Assembly (NCBI GenBank): GCA_031400715.1 | Contig: JANNQK010000021.1 | Location: 1 to 21,130 of the forward strand | Direction: 5' to 3' | Length of the DNA stretch: 21,130 nt | From: VFMC01 sp031400715 | GTDB lineage: Bacteria > Actinomycetota > Acidimicrobiia > Acidimicrobiales > Ilumatobacteraceae | Shown: piece by piece, positions 14,128 through 21,130 of the stretch | Position numbering within the stretch: position 1 is the stretch's first letter | How the letters are laid out: each line of letters begins with the position of its first letter | Position numbers and translations under genes: made by a program | Notes under the pieces: generated by a model | Databases searched by the model: none | Told to the model about the DNA's origin: nothing | The model's input: the letters and a program-made list of their open reading frames with translations, nothing else

Positions 14128-14937
14128 ATGGCCAGGCGCATCAACGCCCACCTCGTCGTCGGCGGCTGGTGGCACGACTTCGACTACGCACGACTGCAGC
14201 TGCTGCAGCTCCTCGGCGACGATCACGAGATCCGTACCTCGGTGGCCGGCGACTACGAGGACTCCGACGTCATCGACGGCTGCGACCTGCTCATCTCGTA
14301 CACCTGCAACGTGCGACCCTCCGAAGCAGCGCAGCAACGATTGCGCTCGTGGGTCGAACGCGGCGGACGATGGTTCGCACTCCATGCCACGAATTCGGCC
14401 ATCGACCCTCCCCGCAAGCTGGGCGAGGCGCCGTTCGCAACGCCTCGCGCGTTCCCCACCTTCGCCGACACCCTCGGCAGCCAGTTCCTGTCGCACCCTC
14501 CGATCGAGCCGTACACGGTGACGGTGTCACCGGGCGCCGAGACCGACCCGCTGGTCGTCGGCATCGAACCCTTCGACGCCGACGACGAGCTGTACATGTG
14601 CGAGTACCACGGTCAGCTCGAACCGCTGCTCGAGACACGCTGGAGCGGCGACACGGGCGCGGGGTTCGCCGAGAAGGACTGGCCGATCGACGAACCGCGA
14701 CTCGTGATGTACCGGCGACCGTTGGGCGAGGGCTGCGTGCTGTACTTCACGCTCGGTCACTGCCGGAGCCACTACGACATGATCGCGCCTCCGTTCAACG
14801 GCATGTACTGGCCGCGCATCGAGCGCGGTGCCTGGGAGCTCGACGAGTTCCACACGCTGCTGCGTCGTGGCATCGACTGGGCATGCGAGCCGGCGCGAAC
14901 CGAGATCCCGGCTGATGCTGCGGGCGGGACGAACTGA
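14128..14937 (+). CDS. ThuA-like domain protein (class I glutamine amidotransferase fold)
   Basis: This 269-residue protein matches the ThuA/trehalose-utilisation family. Diagnostic pieces are HLVVGGWWHDFDYAR (8-22), DLLISYTC after the second helix, RSWVERGGRWFALHATNSA in the middle, FLSHPPIEPYTVTVSPGAE, and DDELYMCEYH. Towards the end are the family's HCRSHYD and a final DWACEPAR helix. In sugar-metabolising bacteria ThuA proteins sit with dehydrogenases and are implicated in keto-disaccharide or inositol-type catabolism, although the chemistry is poorly defined. Here it lies 11 bases after the SDR gene and its stop overlaps the next start as TGATG, which supports a shared pathway with the dehydrogenase. 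Confidence 0.8.
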   Translation: MARRINAHLVVGGWWHDFDYARLQLLQLLGDDHEIRTSVAGDYEDSDVIDGCDLLISYTCNVRPSEAAQQRLRSWVERGGRWFALHATNSAIDPPRKLGEAPFATPRAFPTFADTLGSQFLSHPPIEPYTVTVSPGAETDPLVVGIEPFDADDELYMCEYHGQLEPLLETRWSGDTGAGFAEKDWPIDEPRLVMYRRPLGEGCVLYFTLGHCRSHYDMIAPPFNGMYWPRIERGAWELDEFHTLLRRGIDWACEPARTEIPADAAGGTN

Positions 14938-15956
14938 TGCTCACCGGACTCGTCACCGGACAGCGGCGCTTCGAGCTGGTCGACGTGCCCGAACCCGAGG
15001 CGGGGCCGTCGCTCGCGGTCGTGCAGGTCAGCAAGTGCGGCATCTGCGGCACCGACCTCCACGGCTTCCTGGGCAGCACCCCGTACAACCCGGCGATCTG
15101 CGGTCATGAATGGGTGGGCATCGTCTCGGCCGTCGGTGCGGGCGTCAGCTCGGTCAGCGAGGGCGATCGGGTGGTGTTGGCTTCTCCCCCGTCGTGCGGC
15201 CAGTGCAGCGAGTGCCTCGCCGGTCGGCCGGCCTATTGCCCGATCGCGTTCTTGGGCATGATCGGCCGCGACCCGCTGGCGCCCAAGCACGGCGGATTCG
15301 CCCGGGCGATCGCCGTCGATGCCGCCCGCCTGGTGAAGGTGCACGCCCCCATCACCGACGATCAGGCTGCGGTGGTGGAGCCAGCCGTGGTTGCGTTGCA
15401 CGCCGTCGGCCGGATGTTGCCCCGCGACGGAGAGACGGTGGTGGTGCAGGGCTGCGGACCGATCGGATTGCTCACGCTGCAGTGCGCGATCGCCCGCGGT
15501 GCCTCCCATGTGGTCGCGATCGAGCCGGCCGCCAACCGGCGAGAGCTGGCGCTCACGTTGGGAGCGGCGGAAGCGATCCATCCGTCGGAGGCGACGGAGC
15601 GCTTCGGCCGCCACGGCGCCGACCTGGTGTACGAGTGCGCCGGCATTCCGTCGACCATCCAGCAAGCGGTCGATCTGGCCCGCCGCGGGGGGCGCGTGAA
15701 CATCGTCGGACTCGCCAGCGGTGCGGCGACGATCTCGCCGCACACGTGGTTGATCAAGGAGATCACGGTGACCGCGGCGATCGCTCACCTGCACCACGAG
15801 GTGGCCGACGTGATCGATCTCATCGCCGACGGCTCGGTGCAGACCGAGCCGCTGCACGATCGAACCGTCAGCCTCGCCGAACTGCCTGCGGCGATCGAGG
15901 AGCTGGCGGACGATCCCAGCAGCGCGATCAAGGTGCTGGTCGACCCCACCCTCTGA
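14937..15956 (+). CDS. Zinc-dependent medium-chain alcohol/polyol dehydrogenase
   Basis: This 339-residue protein is a zinc MDR of the threonine/sorbitol dehydrogenase type, oxidising an alcohol or polyol with NAD(P). The catalytic zinc ligands are Cys37 in CGICGTDLH, His57 and Glu58 in GHEW, with a fourth acidic ligand probably in VVEPAV near 148. The structural zinc site has Cys87, Cys90, Cys93 and Cys101 (CGQCSECLAGRPAYC). The Rossmann motif is GCGPIG near 172, followed by the acidic end of strand two (AIEP), which favours NAD. Start ATG 14937 overlaps the ThuA stop. Together with ThuA and the SDR it suggests breakdown or conversion of a sugar, inositol or similar polyol, which is inference from context. 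Confidence 0.9.
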   Translation: MLTGLVTGQRRFELVDVPEPEAGPSLAVVQVSKCGICGTDLHGFLGSTPYNPAICGHEWVGIVSAVGAGVSSVSEGDRVVLASPPSCGQCSECLAGRPAYCPIAFLGMIGRDPLAPKHGGFARAIAVDAARLVKVHAPITDDQAAVVEPAVVALHAVGRMLPRDGETVVVQGCGPIGLLTLQCAIARGASHVVAIEPAANRRELALTLGAAEAIHPSEATERFGRHGADLVYECAGIPSTIQQAVDLARRGGRVNIVGLASGAATISPHTWLIKEITVTAAIAHLHHEVADVIDLIADGSVQTEPLHDRTVSLAELPAAIEELADDPSSAIKVLVDPTL

Positions 15957-15999
15957 GGTACCGGCGCGAGCGCGTCGGCAAGAGGGTGTCGCTATGTCG

Positions 16000-17790
16000 T
16001 CACGTCGACGTCGTTGCCGCCACCCATGCCTCGTACATCCGGGCGTACGGTCCCTCGACGGCGACCAGGTCGGCGTGTGCGCCGTCCTGCACCAAACGCC
16101 CGTGCTCGAGCACGAGCACTCGATCGGCTCGTGCCGCTGTGGACAGGCGATGTGCGATCGAGATGGTGGTCCGACCCACGGCCAGCTTGTCGAGTGCTCG
16201 GGTGAGCCGCACCTCGGTGAGCGCGTCGACGGACGACGTCGCTTCGTCGAGCACCAGGACATCGGGGTCGACGAGCGACGCACGGACGAGCGCGACCAGC
16301 TGGCGTTCCCCCGCGGACAACGCCGAGCCGCGCTGGCCGACGTCGGTGTCGAGTCCGTCGGGCAAGCTCTCCAACCAGTCACCCAGGTCGAGATCGACCA
16401 CGGCTTGTTCGACTTCGCGCGGCGACAGCGACGGGCGGGCGAATCCGAGGTTCGCCGCGATCGTGCCGTCGAAGAGGAACGGCTCCTGTGGCACCACGAC
16501 GAGCCGGCTGCGCAGCTCGACGTTCGACACCTGGGTGAGCGCCACGCCTCCGATCCTCACCACGCCTGCCGTCGGATCGGCGAGCCGGGCCACCAGTCGG
16601 CCCAGCGTCGTCTTGCCCGACCCCGTCTCGCCCACCATCGCGACCTGCTGGCCGGCGGGGATGTGGGCGTTCACATCGATCAGAACCGGCGGTTCGTCTT
16701 CATCGCGGCGCGATTGATACGAGAACGTGACGCGTTGGATGTCGACGTCGAGTGCACCTTCGGGGATGTGGACGGGATGCGCCGGCTCTGGAGGGCCGAT
16801 CGGGATCTCGAGGATGCCGAGCACACGGCGCAGGCCGGCGACCGCGGTCTGGGTCTGGTCGATCACCTCGGTGAACTGGGCGACCGGTTCGAGGAATCGG
16901 TAGGTCAGGAAGACGAAGCCGATGAGCGCACCCGCCGTCAGCCCGCTGTCGGGCCCGCGCAACAGTCCCACCGTCACCACCGACGACACTGTGAGAACGC
17001 TGAACACCTCGCCGCTGGGGAACAGGAACGCCTCGATCGTGCCGGCTCTGATGAACGAGTTCGAGCGCTGATGGCTGTCGCGTCGCGTGATCGCGGCGTA
17101 CTGCTCGCCGGCGTCGTAGGCGCGGAGGGTCTCGGCTCCCGAGATCACCTCGCTGATGCTGGTGAGCACCTGGGCGTTGTCGACGCGAGCACGCTCGTAG
17201 GCCGCGACGAGGTGGCGCTGCACGCGGTGGAGCACGAAACCCAGGGGTGCCGCGACGACGAACGCGACCAGGGCCAACATCCAGTCGTACGCCAGCATCA
17301 CGCTGGCGACCATCAACATCAGCGTGCCCTCGAGCAACCAGGCCAGCGCCCCCCACGAGAAGAACTGGGCCAGCGTCTCGACATCGCCGGTGACCCGCGC
17401 GACCAGCGCACCCTTCTTCTCCTCGTTGTGATCGGCGATGCTCAGCCGATGGATGTGTTCGAACAGGCGCACGCGCAACGCGTAGAGCGCCTCCTCACTG
17501 CGAGTACCGAGACGCTTCACGGCCGTGCGCTGGGCCACCGTGCCGACGATCACTGCGGCCAGGCCGATCAGGGCGAACGTCGTGATCGTGCCGACCCGAA
17601 CGTTGTCCGGCTCGAAGCCCTTGTCGATCGACTGCTGGACGAGGATCGGCATGGCCAAGCGGCCCGCAGCACCCACCATCGCGAGCGCGAGCGTGAGCCC
17701 GAAGCCACTCTTCAGCGCCGGCGCCTCCTGCACGCCCTTGCCGATCGTCTCGACAGCCGTCCACCGACCGAGCGGTTCACTGATGGTCAT
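16000..17790 (-). CDS. ABC exporter half-transporter with consensus nucleotide-binding domain
   Basis: This 596-residue protein fuses a six-helix exporter membrane domain (about 25-315) with a nucleotide-binding domain (345-590). Walker A is GETGSGKT (387-394), the Q-loop glutamine is at 435 (VVPQEPFLF), Walker B is VLVLDE (511-516) with catalytic Glu516, and the switch His is at 547 (AHRLS). The signature is LSAGE (491-495) rather than LSGGQ, as in the TM288-type subunit of heterodimeric exporters. Its start overlaps the stop of the upstream partner gene as ATGA, so the two are cotranslated. They should form one heterodimeric exporter in the cytoplasmic membrane. Cargo (drug, lipid or peptide) is unknown. 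Confidence 0.93.
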   Translation of the reverse strand: MTISEPLGRWTAVETIGKGVQEAPALKSGFGLTLALAMVGAAGRLAMPILVQQSIDKGFEPDNVRVGTITTFALIGLAAVIVGTVAQRTAVKRLGTRSEEALYALRVRLFEHIHRLSIADHNEEKKGALVARVTGDVETLAQFFSWGALAWLLEGTLMLMVASVMLAYDWMLALVAFVVAAPLGFVLHRVQRHLVAAYERARVDNAQVLTSISEVISGAETLRAYDAGEQYAAITRRDSHQRSNSFIRAGTIEAFLFPSGEVFSVLTVSSVVTVGLLRGPDSGLTAGALIGFVFLTYRFLEPVAQFTEVIDQTQTAVAGLRRVLGILEIPIGPPEPAHPVHIPEGALDVDIQRVTFSYQSRRDEDEPPVLIDVNAHIPAGQQVAMVGETGSGKTTLGRLVARLADPTAGVVRIGGVALTQVSNVELRSRLVVVPQEPFLFDGTIAANLGFARPSLSPREVEQAVVDLDLGDWLESLPDGLDTDVGQRGSALSAGERQLVALVRASLVDPDVLVLDEATSSVDALTEVRLTRALDKLAVGRTTISIAHRLSTAARADRVLVLEHGRLVQDGAHADLVAVEGPYARMYEAWVAATTST

Positions 17791-19619
17791 GGCGCCAGCC
17801 CACCGTCTGCGAGGTCCGACGCCAACTCGTCTCGATCGTGTTCGAACGCCTGCATCAACTCCGCATACGGTTCACTCGATGCCATCAGCTCGTCATGGCT
17901 GCCGTGCGCCACGACGACCCCGTCGGCAAGGTACAGCACCTCGTCGGCGAGTGCGATCGTGGATGGTCGGGACGCCACAGCGATCACCGTGGTGTCGGCC
18001 AGCGTGGCGCGCAGGTTCGAGAGGACCTTGGCCTCGGTGGTGGGATCGAGCGCCGACGTGGTGTCATCGAGCAACAACAGATCGGGACGGCGCACCAGCG
18101 CACGCGCGAGCGCGATGCGCTGCCGCTGACCTCCGGACAGCCCGACGCCCCGCTCGCCGACGATGGTGTCGAGGCCCTCGGGCAGCTCGTCGACGAACCC
18201 TGCCTCTGCGGTCGCCAGGGCGCCACGAACCGCATAGTCATCGATCGGCGCGCCAAGGGTCACGTTGTCGCGAACCGATCCGGCGAACAAGAAGGGCTCC
18301 TGGAACACCAGGGTCGTGACTCCGTCGGGGACGGTGATGGTTCCAGCGGATGTCTCGACGAGACCGGCGATCGCATGCAACAGCGTGGTCTTGCCGGCGC
18401 CGGTGGAACCCACGACTGCGACGGTGCGACCGGACCCGACGTGAGCGTCGACGCCCTGCAACACCTCACGCTCGCCGTCGTGGCTCACCACGACACCGAG
18501 GACGTCGACGGTGTTGCCTGATCGACGCCCCAGCCGGACCTGCGGATCGGCCTCGATCGGCTCATCGAGCAGTTGGCGGAGACGGGCCCACCCTGCCTGC
18601 GACCGAGGCAGCTCGCTGAACGCGTACCCGATGATCCTGAGCGGGAACACCATGAGCGTGAAGAGATAGATGAAGCTGGTCAGCTCACCGACGGTGATCG
18701 CTCCTGCTCGCACTCGGTAGGCACCGCCGATGAGCAGTCCGATGTTGACGATGTTGGGCACGCCGTCGAGCAGCGACTCGAAGGTGCTCCGCAGGCGCAC
18801 CGTTTCGATGCGTGCCTGGCGCAGGCGCGCCGCGATCACCGCCAACCGGTCGGTCTCACGACGCTCGGCGCCGAAGGCCTTCACCACGTGCACCCCGTCG
18901 AAGCTCTCGTGCACGGCTGAGCTGAGCTTGCCCAGCTCCGTCTGCGCCGCTTCGAAGTAGCCATCGACGTGGCGCTGGTAGAAGATGTTGAGGCTGAGCA
19001 TCGCCGGAAACACGAGAACAGCTGCCAGGCCGAGGACCGGATCGGTGAGCACCAGCCATACCGCCGACAGTCCCAACATCACCACGACGCCACTGGCGTA
19101 GGGCAGCGGTTGCAACACCGCCGTCGCCGCCTCCGCGTCGACCCCTGCCCGGGTGATCAGGTCACCGGTGCTCTGGCGCCGATGCCACGGCGCAGGCTGA
19201 GCGACCACGTGGTCGATCACCTCATGGGTGAGCTTCTCGGTGATGCGCCATCCGGTGCGTCCCGCCCACACGCGGCGCACCACCACACCGGCCCCGCGCA
19301 CGACGCCCACCAGAACCAACGCGCCGAGAACCAGCGCCACCGTGCCGACGCCGACCGAGCCCTGCTCGAAGCGCGGCCGGATGAGCCGATCGGTGACGCG
19401 GCCGACGATCTCGGCCGACAGCACCGTGCAGGCCGCGAACACGGATGCACCGGCGACCGCCGTGGCGAACAGCCGACGGTGCCCTTTGAGCAGGAGACGG
19501 AGCAACCGGAACGCAGCGACCATGGTGCCGGTGGGGCGACGCGGTGCGCGCACGGGGTCTCCGAGGTCGGTGGGGCCGGGCATCTGCGACATGTCTAGCA
19601 CCGCCACCCAGTCGGACAT
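17787..19619 (-). CDS. ABC exporter half-transporter with degenerate nucleotide-binding domain
   Basis: This 610-residue partner subunit has a membrane domain (about 45-340) and a nucleotide-binding domain (370-595). Walker A GSTGAGKT (404-411) and signature LSGGQ (494-498) are canonical. Walker B is LLLLDD (514-519), with Asp519 in place of the catalytic Glu, and the switch His is Ser550 (VASRPSTI). Such losses mark the non-hydrolysing site of heterodimeric exporters such as TM287/288, where this subunit's Walker motifs face the partner's weak signature (here LSAGE). The start is uncertain: ATG 19619, 19592 or 19583 are possible, and the frame stays open to 20054, but that part lies antisense to the doxX gene. 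Only about 30 bases separate ATG 19619 from the doxX start. Confidence 0.9.
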   Translation of the reverse strand: MSDWVAVLDMSQMPGPTDLGDPVRAPRRPTGTMVAAFRLLRLLLKGHRRLFATAVAGASVFAACTVLSAEIVGRVTDRLIRPRFEQGSVGVGTVALVLGALVLVGVVRGAGVVVRRVWAGRTGWRITEKLTHEVIDHVVAQPAPWHRRQSTGDLITRAGVDAEAATAVLQPLPYASGVVVMLGLSAVWLVLTDPVLGLAAVLVFPAMLSLNIFYQRHVDGYFEAAQTELGKLSSAVHESFDGVHVVKAFGAERRETDRLAVIAARLRQARIETVRLRSTFESLLDGVPNIVNIGLLIGGAYRVRAGAITVGELTSFIYLFTLMVFPLRIIGYAFSELPRSQAGWARLRQLLDEPIEADPQVRLGRRSGNTVDVLGVVVSHDGEREVLQGVDAHVGSGRTVAVVGSTGAGKTTLLHAIAGLVETSAGTITVPDGVTTLVFQEPFLFAGSVRDNVTLGAPIDDYAVRGALATAEAGFVDELPEGLDTIVGERGVGLSGGQRQRIALARALVRRPDLLLLDDTTSALDPTTEAKVLSNLRATLADTTVIAVASRPSTIALADEVLYLADGVVVAHGSHDELMASSEPYAELMQAFEHDRDELASDLADGGLAP

Positions 19620-19636
19620 CAGGCCGATTTCGCCCA

Positions 19637-19642
19637 TAGCGT
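19637..19642 (+). promoter_or_regulatory. Putative -10 box TAGCGT for a leaderless doxX transcript
   Basis: TAGCGT is followed by exactly seven bases and then GTG 19650, matching the sites before the DUF2510 and M16 genes. CGGACA (19613-19618) with an 18-base spacer is a four-of-six match to TTGACA and could be the -35. The arrangement favours the GTG at 19650 over the GTG at 19641, which overlaps the box. Confidence 0.5.
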
Positions 19643-19649
19643 GTGCGCC

Positions 19650-20177
19650 GTGCACGCCACCGCCCACCCCGGCACCCAGTTCGACGTCGCAGTGCTCGTC
19701 CTGCGTGTGATCTTCGGTCTTTTCCTCGCCTACCACGGCTACAACAAGGTGGCGAGCGGCATCGCCGGCACCATCGGATGGTTCCGATCGATCGGGTTCA
19801 AGTGGCCTGATGTGCAGGCTCGGCTGGCTGCGGCGACCGAGATGGGCGCAGGGGTGCTGCTGGCCGTGGGACTGCTCACACCGCTCGCTGCAGCCGGGAT
19901 GGTGGCGGTGATGATCGTCGCCATCGTCGTCGCCCACTGGAAGGTCGGCTTCTTCATCTTCAAGCCGAACCAGGGCTGGGAGTACTGCGCATCGATCGCG
20001 ATCACGGCCTGGGCGATCGCCGCCATGGGTCCGGGTCGGTACTCGCTCGATCACGCCTTCGACATCGAGTGGTCCGGATGGTGGGGTGCCGCCATCGCTG
20101 CTGGGGTCGGCATCGGCGGTGCCGTCGCCCAGCTTCTCGTCTGTTACCGGCCCACACCCGCGAAGGACCCGTCATGA
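19650..20177 (+). CDS. DoxX-family integral membrane protein
   Basis: This 175-residue protein has four predicted membrane helices (about 12-30, 66-96, 112-127 and 143-165) and the DoxX features VLRVIFGLFLAYHGYNK in helix one, LAAATEMGAGVLLAVGLLTP in helix two and AHWKVGFFIFKPNQGWEY before helix three. DoxX-type proteins are loosely tied to redox or oxidative-stress functions and to thiosulfate:quinone oxidoreductase, but most have no proven reaction. GTG 19650 is preferred because of the -10-like box seven bases upstream; GTG 19641 would add three residues. The stop overlaps the next start as ATGA, so the downstream membrane-anchored protein is probably made with it. Confidence 0.85.
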   Translation: MHATAHPGTQFDVAVLVLRVIFGLFLAYHGYNKVASGIAGTIGWFRSIGFKWPDVQARLAAATEMGAGVLLAVGLLTPLAAAGMVAVMIVAIVVAHWKVGFFIFKPNQGWEYCASIAITAWAIAAMGPGRYSLDHAFDIEWSGWWGAAIAAGVGIGGAVAQLLVCYRPTPAKDPS

Positions 20178-20761
20178 CAAGCACCATCACACCTCCGGGT
20201 CCCACGCCGCCTGACGCCGGCAGCCGCACGACAGGTTCACTCGTGGCACGGGTGAGCCTCGTCGTGGTCGTGCTCCTGATCGTGGCCATGTGGGTCTACG
20301 CCTTCGGATTCGCCAAGAAAGAGGGCGTGTACGTCCTCGAGGATCGAGCCTGGACCGCGAGAGCCCAGGGGATCTGCGAGACGTACGAAAGCCGGCGGCT
20401 CGAGCTCGCCGACACCGAGGCCGGCTACATCGCCAACCCGACCAATGAACAGATGCTCCAGCGGGCAGACGTGGTCGACCAGGCGACCGACATCCTCGAG
20501 GCCGAGCTGGACGATGTGTTGGCAGTGCAGCCCGCGGGCGAACGCGACCGACAGCTCGCCGCCGAGTACGAGGGCTTCTATCGAATCCTCATCGGCGATC
20601 GTCGGGCCTACACCTCGCGGCTGCGCAACTTCGAGCTCACCCCGTATCTCGAGACGAAGATCGATGGTGGCCCGGTGACCAACGTCCTCCTCGACTTCAC
20701 CACCGCCAACAGGATGAAGCGGTGCGCTCCCCCTGGCGAACTCGGCGGCGACGCGCTGTAG
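20174..20761 (+). CDS. Membrane-anchored protein of unknown function
   Basis: I do not recognise this 195-residue protein. A Pro/Thr-rich cytoplasmic N-terminus (1-22) precedes one membrane helix (about 24-45, LVARVSLVVVVLLIVAMWVY). The remainder (50-195) is a largely helical, Glu/Arg-rich domain predicted outside the membrane. It has a long amphipathic stretch from about 58 to 150 and two cysteines (68 in GICETYE and 184 in KRCAPP) that could pair. The start ATG 20174 overlaps the doxX stop (ATGA), implying translational coupling and perhaps a complex with DoxX. The single-helix anchor with a helical extracytoplasmic domain is a common layout for actinobacterial accessory proteins, but no catalytic motif is visible. 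Confidence 0.75.
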   Translation: MTSTITPPGPTPPDAGSRTTGSLVARVSLVVVVLLIVAMWVYAFGFAKKEGVYVLEDRAWTARAQGICETYESRRLELADTEAGYIANPTNEQMLQRADVVDQATDILEAELDDVLAVQPAGERDRQLAAEYEGFYRILIGDRRAYTSRLRNFELTPYLETKIDGGPVTNVLLDFTTANRMKRCAPPGELGGDAL

Positions 20762-20794
20762 GCAGACCAGCCGGAAGTCATCGCACCGTGACAA

Positions 20795-20809
20795 CGCCGA
20801 CGAGCGGCG
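20795..20809. terminator. Small GC hairpin between convergent genes, possible terminator
   Basis: CGCCG (20795-20799) and CGGCG (20805-20809) form a perfect five-base stem with loop ACGAG in the 54-base gap between two convergent genes. There is no T-run on either side, so termination activity is uncertain. Confidence 0.3.
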
Positions 20810-20815
20810 GGAGGT

Positions 20816-21130
20816 TCAGGCCCGCTGCCAACCCGAGCCCGCCACGTACCGGCGGATCACCTTGGCTGGATTGCCGGCCGCGACCGAGAACGACGGAATG
20901 TTGCCGGTGACGACCGAGTTCGCCCCGATCGTGACGTGTTCGCCGATCTGGGCGCCCGGCAGGATCACGCTCCCGTGGCCGATCCACGACCCGTTGCCCA
21001 CCGACACCGGGCGCTCCGGCATGGTCTGTCTCGAGATCGGCATGGTCACGTCCTCGTAGCCGTGGTTCTGGTCGGTGATGTAGACGTGGTGGCCCGTCCA
21101 GACGTCGTCACCGATCTCGACCGAGAAGTG
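20816..21130 (-). CDS. Hexapeptide-repeat (left-handed beta-helix) acetyltransferase, 5' truncated by window edge
   Basis: The last 104 residues of an acyltransferase of the WbbJ/maltose-acetyltransferase type enter from the right edge. The frame is open through 21130, so the GTG at 21049 is internal. Repeats of the [LIV]Gxxxx type are clear: IGDDVW, VGNGSW, IGHGSV, IGEHVT and IGANSV, which build a left-handed beta-helix. DQNHGYED contains the probable catalytic His in the protruding loop, and SVAAGNPAKVIRRY is the typical C-terminal end. These trimers transfer an acetyl or similar group from the CoA thioester to a sugar or other small acceptor, often for surface polysaccharide. The acceptor is unknown. 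It converges on the membrane-anchored protein gene. Confidence 0.88.
   Translation of the reverse strand, partial: HFSVEIGDDVWTGHHVYITDQNHGYEDVTMPISRQTMPERPVSVGNGSWIGHGSVILPGAQIGEHVTIGANSVVTGNIPSFSVAAGNPAKVIRRYVAGSGWQRA

Noticed and set aside
15994..18129. Open frame of 711 codons on the plus strand
   Set aside because: It is antisense to the two ABC transporter genes, whose motifs are complete; the frame is a codon-bias shadow.
19620..20054. N-terminal extension of the degenerate ABC subunit
   Set aside because: It is antisense to the doxX coding region, His/Asp/Glu-rich and not membrane-like. The exporter fold begins well after 19619.
1..21130. Search for CRISPR, tRNA, rRNA, IS elements and prophage genes
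   Set aside because: No regularly spaced direct repeats, cloverleaf-like stretches, transposase or phage motifs were seen by eye on either strand.

Overview
The window is high-GC DNA, densely coding on both strands, with many ATG/GTG starts that overlap the preceding stop by one to four bases. The gene set (an actinobacterial-type Tad locus, a FadD19-like acyl-CoA ligase, a DUF2510 protein, a split-barrel PPOX-like oxidoreductase, leaderless-looking promoters) suggests an actinomycete-type bacterium. The deep-branching Acidimicrobiia (for example an Ilumatobacter relative) is my best guess. That placement is inference from protein resemblance only. No rRNA, tRNA, CRISPR array, IS element or phage gene was seen.

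Layout. 1-4918 (+) is the distal part of a Tad/Flp pilus (type IVc) operon: the end of an upstream gene (possibly cpaB/rcpC), cpaE/tadZ, cpaF/tadA, a fusion of a predicted secreted von Willebrand A domain with TadB, and tadC. The first four are joined by stop/start overlaps. No pilin, TadE/F or prepilin peptidase lies in the window. A gap of about 560 bases with no convincing gene follows, then a LuxR/NarL-type response regulator (5480-6208), a FadD19-like CoA ligase (6300-7940) and a DUF2510/DUF4190-like membrane protein (7951-8763).

8776-11751 (-) is a large M16 zinc-peptidase lipoprotein with one active and one inactive half. 11894-13253 (-) holds an SDR and a PPOX-like flavin/F420-type protein, divergent from a (+) operon of an atypical SDR (catalytic Tyr replaced by Phe), a ThuA-like protein and a zinc-dependent medium-chain dehydrogenase (13364-15956). 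16000-19619 (-) encodes a heterodimeric ABC exporter with one consensus and one degenerate ATP site. Divergent from it are a DoxX-family membrane protein and a membrane-anchored protein of unknown function (19650-20761). The window ends in a 5'-truncated hexapeptide-repeat acetyltransferase (-).

The most notable points are the VWA-TadB fusion in the pilus operon, the SDR with an S-F-K in place of S-Y-K catalytic set next to ThuA and a dehydrogenase, and three genes sharing the arrangement TANNNT, exactly 7 nt, start codon. That spacing predicts leaderless mRNAs and fixes three start codons.
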